Positions 60,425 to 64,000 of a stretch of DNA of 64,000 nucleotides are shown here, in pieces (position 1 is the first letter of the stretch; each line of letters starts with the position of its first letter). The notes below the pieces were generated by a model that was not told the DNA's origin, searched no databases, and saw only the letters and a list, made by a program, of their open reading frames with translations. This DNA is from Kaistia terrae. GTDB taxonomy: Bacteria > Pseudomonadota > Alphaproteobacteria > Rhizobiales > Kaistiaceae. The position numbers were made by a program, and so were the translations under genes. The stretch is taken from positions 62,001 to 126,000 of the forward strand of contig NZ_JAPKNH010000008.1 in NCBI RefSeq assembly GCF_026344005.1, given 5' to 3'.

Positions 60425-61444
60425 CCGAGCGTCGCCACACCAGCGCCACCGACCCGTGATGAGCAGCGCGAGCACCGCATGGTGCAGGTCGCGAAGCTCT
60501 ATTACGACCTCGAGCGCACCCAGAGCGAGATCGCCGAGGAAGTCGGCCTGACCCGCTGGCAGGTGAGCCGGTTGCTGCGCGATGCGCGTGAAACCGGCAT
60601 CGTCCGCATCGCCATCGTGCCCCGAGCGCAACGCCTGCCGGCGCTGGAATCCCGGCTGCAGAAGGCGTTCGACTTGCGCGAGGCGATCGTCGTGCCCTCG
60701 ATGGGCGATGGCGACGTGGCGCAGGACGCGGTCGCGCAGGCGGCCGGACAGTATCTGGCCAGCCTCAGCCCGCGCCCCGGCCTTATTGGCGTCTCCTGGG
60801 GCCGGACCATGGCCTCCGTGGCGCACTGGCTGGCGCCCGGCTGGAACGATGGCGTCCGGATCGTGCTGATGAACGGCGCCACCAATCTGAAATCCGCGAC
60901 TCTGAAGACCAACACCGTCGCCGAACGTTTCGCCGAGGCCGGCAATGGCACGGCGACTCTGCTGCCGGTGCCCGCTATCGTCGGACGCGCCGAGACGCGC
61001 AACGTCATCGAGGAAGACCCGGTCATCGCAAGCGTGCTGACGCTGGCCGGCGAGGCCCCCGTCGCCTGCTTCGGGCTGGGCGGCATGGCGGGATCGGTGC
61101 ATGTCGAATCCGGCTACCTGACCGCCGAGGACGTCGACGGCCTCGCAGCCAAGAACGCCGTCGGCGACGTGCTCGGCCGCTTCATCGACGCGGACGGCGC
61201 CATTGCCGACCCGGCTCTCGATGCCCGCACCATCGGCCTCGCGCCCGAGAGACTGCGCGACAAGACTCATTCGATCGGCGTCGCCTCCGGCAAGGCAAAG
61301 CACGCCGTCGTCCTCGCCGCCCTGAAGGCGCGTTACGTCAACGTCCTCGTCACCGACGAGGCGACCGCGCTTCATGCCTTGTCCGACTACGCCACCAACG
61401 AAAAAACCCTTTCCGAAGACCGGGAGAAAACCCATGCCGGCTGA
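60422..61444 (+). CDS. SorC/DeoR(Bacillus)-type sugar-binding transcriptional regulator
   Basis: 340-residue SorC-family regulator: N-terminal helix-turn-helix (about residues 20-55, QVAKLYYDLERTQSEIAEEV then WQVSRLLRDARETG) and a C-terminal sugar-phosphate-binding domain (about 65-330) with GVSWGRTMASV, the usual phosphate-site turn. The neighbouring deoxyribose-phosphate aldolase makes deoxyribose-5-phosphate or a relative the probable effector. The alternative start GTG 60413 lies inside an operator, so ATG 60422 is preferred. It overlaps deoC by 11 bp. Confidence 0.88.
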   Translation: MPSVATPAPPTRDEQREHRMVQVAKLYYDLERTQSEIAEEVGLTRWQVSRLLRDARETGIVRIAIVPRAQRLPALESRLQKAFDLREAIVVPSMGDGDVAQDAVAQAAGQYLASLSPRPGLIGVSWGRTMASVAHWLAPGWNDGVRIVLMNGATNLKSATLKTNTVAERFAEAGNGTATLLPVPAIVGRAETRNVIEEDPVIASVLTLAGEAPVACFGLGGMAGSVHVESGYLTAEDVDGLAAKNAVGDVLGRFIDADGAIADPALDARTIGLAPERLRDKTHSIGVASGKAKHAVVLAALKARYVNVLVTDEATALHALSDYATNEKTLSEDREKTHAG

Positions 61445-62450
61445 CGGCTCCACGGAGCGCAAGACTCCGTCCACATCGAATGCGCCGCCGCTATCCAACG
61501 CCCTGAAGCGCAATGACGGCACGCCGTTGCAGGTTGACTGGTTCGAAAGCGCCCAGGTCAACACCTCGGCCGCCGAACGCCGCGCCGCGACGCTTTCCAC
61601 AAGGCGGACGGTGAAGAAGGAATATCAGGCGGCCTGGCTGATCAAGGCCGTGACGCTGATGGACCTGACGACGCTCGCAGGCGACGATACGCCCGCCCGC
61701 GTCCACCGGCTCTGCATGAAGGCGCGCCGGCCGTTCCGCGAGGACCTGGTCGAGGCGCTCGGGCTCCAGGCCAATCCGCCAAAAGTCGGCGCCGTCTGTG
61801 TCTATCCGACGATGGTCGCGCCCGCCGTCAAGGCGCTGGAAGGCTCGGGCATTCCCGTCGCCTCGGTCGCCACCGGCTTCCCGGCCGGCCTGACCCCTCT
61901 GAAGCAGCGGCTGGAGGAGATCCACTACGCCGTCGGCGAGGGCGCGCATGAGATCGACATCGTCATCACCCGCGCCCATGTGCTGAACGCCGACTGGCAG
62001 GCGCTCTATGACGAAGTCGCCGCCATGCGCGAGGCCTGCGGCGAGGCGCATCTGAAGGCGATCCTCGCGACCGGCGATCTGAAGACACTGCGCAATGTCT
62101 ACAAGGCGTCGATGGTCGCCATGCAGGCCGGCGCCGACTTCATCAAGACCTCGACCGGCAAGGAAGACGTCAATGCGACGCTGCCGGTCAGCCTGGTGAT
62201 GTGCCGCGCCATCCGCGACTACGAAGCGCTGACCGGCTTCAAGATCGGCTTCAAGCCCGCCGGCGGTCTCAAGACCGCCAAGGACGCCATGTCCTGGCTG
62301 ATCCTGATGAAGGAAGAGTTGGGTAATGCCTGGCTCGAGCCGGACCTGTTCCGCATCGGCGCCAGTTCGCTGCTCGCCGACATCGAGCGGCAGATCGAGC
62401 ATTTCGTCACCGGCCGCTATTCGTCCACCATCCGTCACGCGCTCGCCTGA
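61434..62450 (+). CDS. deoC: Deoxyribose-phosphate aldolase
   Basis: 338-residue class I aldolase that splits 2-deoxy-D-ribose 5-phosphate to glyceraldehyde 3-phosphate and acetaldehyde. The barrel core (about 80-320) contains VGAVCVYPTMVAPA, AHEIDIVI, LKAILATGDL, the Schiff-base Lys in GADFIKTSTGK and FKPAGGLK. An N-terminal extension of about 75 residues, longer than in E. coli DeoC (259 residues), fits the long DeoC form. Start at 61434 overlaps the regulator by 11 bp. The following aldehyde dehydrogenase could oxidise the acetaldehyde. Confidence 0.93.
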   Translation: MPADGSTERKTPSTSNAPPLSNALKRNDGTPLQVDWFESAQVNTSAAERRAATLSTRRTVKKEYQAAWLIKAVTLMDLTTLAGDDTPARVHRLCMKARRPFREDLVEALGLQANPPKVGAVCVYPTMVAPAVKALEGSGIPVASVATGFPAGLTPLKQRLEEIHYAVGEGAHEIDIVITRAHVLNADWQALYDEVAAMREACGEAHLKAILATGDLKTLRNVYKASMVAMQAGADFIKTSTGKEDVNATLPVSLVMCRAIRDYEALTGFKIGFKPAGGLKTAKDAMSWLILMKEELGNAWLEPDLFRIGASSLLADIERQIEHFVTGRYSSTIRHALA

Positions 62451-62461
62451 GGAAAACGAAC

Positions 62462-64000
62462 ATGGCACTCGTCAAGGACATCCTCGTGAGCATGGATTAC
62501 GGCCCCGCTCCGGAAGTGAACGAACCCGTCGTCGGCTGGCTCGACCAGCACAAGGACGGCTTCAACCATTTCATCGACGGCAAGTTCGTCGCGCCGTCGG
62601 AAGGCAAGCGCTTCCCGGTGTTCAACCCGGCCTATGAGACCGAGCTGGCGCAGGTCGCCCAGGGCAACGCCGCCGACGTCGACAAGGCCGTCAAGGCCGC
62701 GCGCAAGGCGTTCAAGTCGTGGTCGGCACTCACCGGCCATGATCGCGCCGTCTATCTCTACGCCATCGCCCGCCACATCCAGAAGCGCGAGCGCTTCCTC
62801 TCCGTGCTGGAGACGATGGACAATGGCAAGCCGATCCGCGAAACGCGCGACATCGACATTCCCCTCGTCGCCCGCCACTTCTACCACCACGCCGGCTGGG
62901 CCGAACTGATCGAGAGCGAGTTCCCCGGCGAAGGACCGGTCGGTGTCTGCGGCCAGATCATTCCGTGGAACTTCCCGCTGCTGATGCTGGCCTGGAAGAT
63001 CGCCCCGGCGCTGGCCGCCGGCAACACGGTCGTGCTGAAGCCGGCCGAATACACGCCGCTGACGGCGCTTGCCTTTGCCGAGATCTGCCGCGAGGTCGGT
63101 CTGCCGGCCGGCGTCGTCAACATCGTCACCGGCGACGGCGTCACGGGTAATGCCATCGTCGAGCATCCGGACGTCGACAAGATCGCCTTCACCGGCTCGA
63201 CCGAGGTCGGCCGCATCATCCGCGAGAAGACGGCGGGCTCCGGCAAGAAGCTGTCGCTGGAGCTTGGCGGCAAATCGCCCTTCATCATCTTCGAGGACGC
63301 CGACCTCGATGGCGCCGTCGAAGGTGTGGTCGATGCGATCTGGTTCAACCAGGGCCAGGTCTGCTGCGCCGGCTCCCGCCTGCTGGTGCAGGAGGGCGTC
63401 GCCGAAGCCGTCTATGCCAAGCTGCGCACCCGCATGGCCAATCTTCGCGTCGGCGATCCGCTCGACAAGTCGATCGACATGGGCGCCATCGTCGACCCGG
63501 TCCAGCTGAAGCGGATCAAGGAGCTGGTCGCCAAGGGCGAAGCCGAGGGCGCGACGCTCTTCCAGGTTAACAAAGGGTTACCAGCGAAGGGCTGTTTCTT
63601 CCCGCCGTCGCTGTTCACCAATGTCGCGCCGGCATCGACCATCGCCGAGGTCGAGATCTTCGGACCCGTGCTGGTCGGCATGACCTTCCGCACCCCCGAC
63701 GAGGCGGTGGCGATCGCCAACAACAGCCGTTTCGGCCTCGCCGCTTCGGTCTGGTCGGAAAACGTCAATGTCACGCTCGACATCGCAGCCAAGCTGAAGG
63801 CCGGCGTGGTCTGGATCAACTCGACCAACATGTTCGACGCCGCCTCCGGCTTCGGCGGTTATCGCGAGAGCGGTTTTGGCCGCGAAGGCGGGCGCGAGGG
63901 CATGGCTGAATATCTGAAGCCGGTCACCGACAAGCCCTTGAAGGCAGACGAGAAAGTCGCTGCCAAGCTGTCGCCGCTGCCGGTCGCCGATGACGAGATA
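62462..64000 (+). CDS. Aldehyde dehydrogenase (runs off the right edge)
   Basis: At least 513 codons are open to the window end with no stop. The ALDH core is complete: IIPWNFPLLM, LKPAEYTPL, FTGSTEVGR, the general-base Glu in LELGGKSP and the nucleophile in FNQGQVCCAGS (Cys301, with Cys302 next), then EIFGPVLVG. The frame continues past the normal ALDH end (KPVTDKPLKADEKVAAKL), so it may be a longer two-domain form. It starts 11 bp after deoC with GAGG upstream and probably oxidises acetaldehyde from deoxyribose-phosphate cleavage. Confidence 0.9.
   Translation, partial: MALVKDILVSMDYGPAPEVNEPVVGWLDQHKDGFNHFIDGKFVAPSEGKRFPVFNPAYETELAQVAQGNAADVDKAVKAARKAFKSWSALTGHDRAVYLYAIARHIQKRERFLSVLETMDNGKPIRETRDIDIPLVARHFYHHAGWAELIESEFPGEGPVGVCGQIIPWNFPLLMLAWKIAPALAAGNTVVLKPAEYTPLTALAFAEICREVGLPAGVVNIVTGDGVTGNAIVEHPDVDKIAFTGSTEVGRIIREKTAGSGKKLSLELGGKSPFIIFEDADLDGAVEGVVDAIWFNQGQVCCAGSRLLVQEGVAEAVYAKLRTRMANLRVGDPLDKSIDMGAIVDPVQLKRIKELVAKGEAEGATLFQVNKGLPAKGCFFPPSLFTNVAPASTIAEVEIFGPVLVGMTFRTPDEAVAIANNSRFGLAASVWSENVNVTLDIAAKLKAGVVWINSTNMFDAASGFGGYRESGFGREGGREGMAEYLKPVTDKPLKADEKVAAKLSPLPVADDEI

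Noticed and set aside
1-64000. Search for tRNA, rRNA, insertion sequences and prophage genes
   Set aside because: No sequence with the expected cloverleaf ends, rRNA motifs or transposase/integrase motifs was recognised; reading by eye could miss a tRNA.

Overview
This is a high-GC, gene-dense chromosomal window that reads as a free-living or plant-associated alphaproteobacterium, most likely of the Hyphomicrobiales (Rhizobiales). That placement is an inference from the number of sugar ABC transporters, a DUF1344 protein, a TamA/TamB pair, a UdgX/radical-SAM pair and the style of the intergenic palindromes. I see no tRNA, rRNA, CRISPR array, transposase or phage gene. The last gene runs off the right edge.

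Layout. (1) 0-9 kb: a divergent ROK repressor and a CUT1 sugar transporter with its own ATPase, followed by a xylose-dehydrogenase-like SDR, a TIM-barrel sugar isomerase and a second SDR. (2) 9-17.4 kb, minus strand: TamA-TamB, a class I flavin disulfide oxidoreductase and a small acetyltransferase. (3) 17.7-27.8 kb: a FadR-type regulator translationally coupled to a Cys/Met-type PLP enzyme, a second complete CUT1 transporter, an AceE-like E1 enzyme and a convergent inositol-phosphatase-like gene. (4) 27.9-31.3 kb: an EnvZ/OmpR-like two-component pair divergent from a Spy/CpxP-like periplasmic protein, then DUF1344. (5) 31.6-38.7 kb: an RbsABC-type (CUT2) transporter, a GntR regulator with two DNA-binding domains, a small disordered protein and an SDR. 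(6) 38.7-41.4 kb: UdgX-DUF4130 fusion plus its radical-SAM partner. (7) 41.5-48.1 kb: LacI regulator, two near-identical operators, a Gfo/Idh oxidoreductase, a TIM-barrel isomerase and a CUT1 transporter with no ATPase, ended by a strong terminator. (8) 48.3-58.1 kb: a nine-gene minus-strand operon led by an unusual 586-residue DeoR-like regulator, with a second ATPase-less CUT1 transporter and five enzymes that mix sugar oxidation (SDR, lactonase, mutarotase-like) with CoA chemistry (CaiB-type CoA-transferase, enoyl-CoA hydratase). (9) 58.4-64 kb: nucleoside hydrolase, a 1-kb repeat array, then SorC-type regulator, deoxyribose-phosphate aldolase and an aldehyde dehydrogenase.

The window is essentially a series of carbohydrate uptake and oxidation operons, each with its own regulator of a different family (ROK, FadR, GntR, LacI, DeoR-like, SorC). 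Two CUT1 systems lack an ATPase and probably borrow one, possibly from the two MalK-type ATPases encoded here. In all five transporter operons the junction between the binding-protein gene and the first permease gene contains a palindromic repeat or a strong hairpin, although the elements are of different kinds.

The most unusual item is the regulator at 56357-58117. A DeoR helix-turn-helix and a DeoR C-terminal sensor are separated by about 300 residues that look like a sugar-binding-protein domain with its halves in swapped order. It heads the unusual sugar-plus-CoA operon and lies over a 16-bp direct-repeat motif that recurs between it and the divergent nucleoside hydrolase gene.
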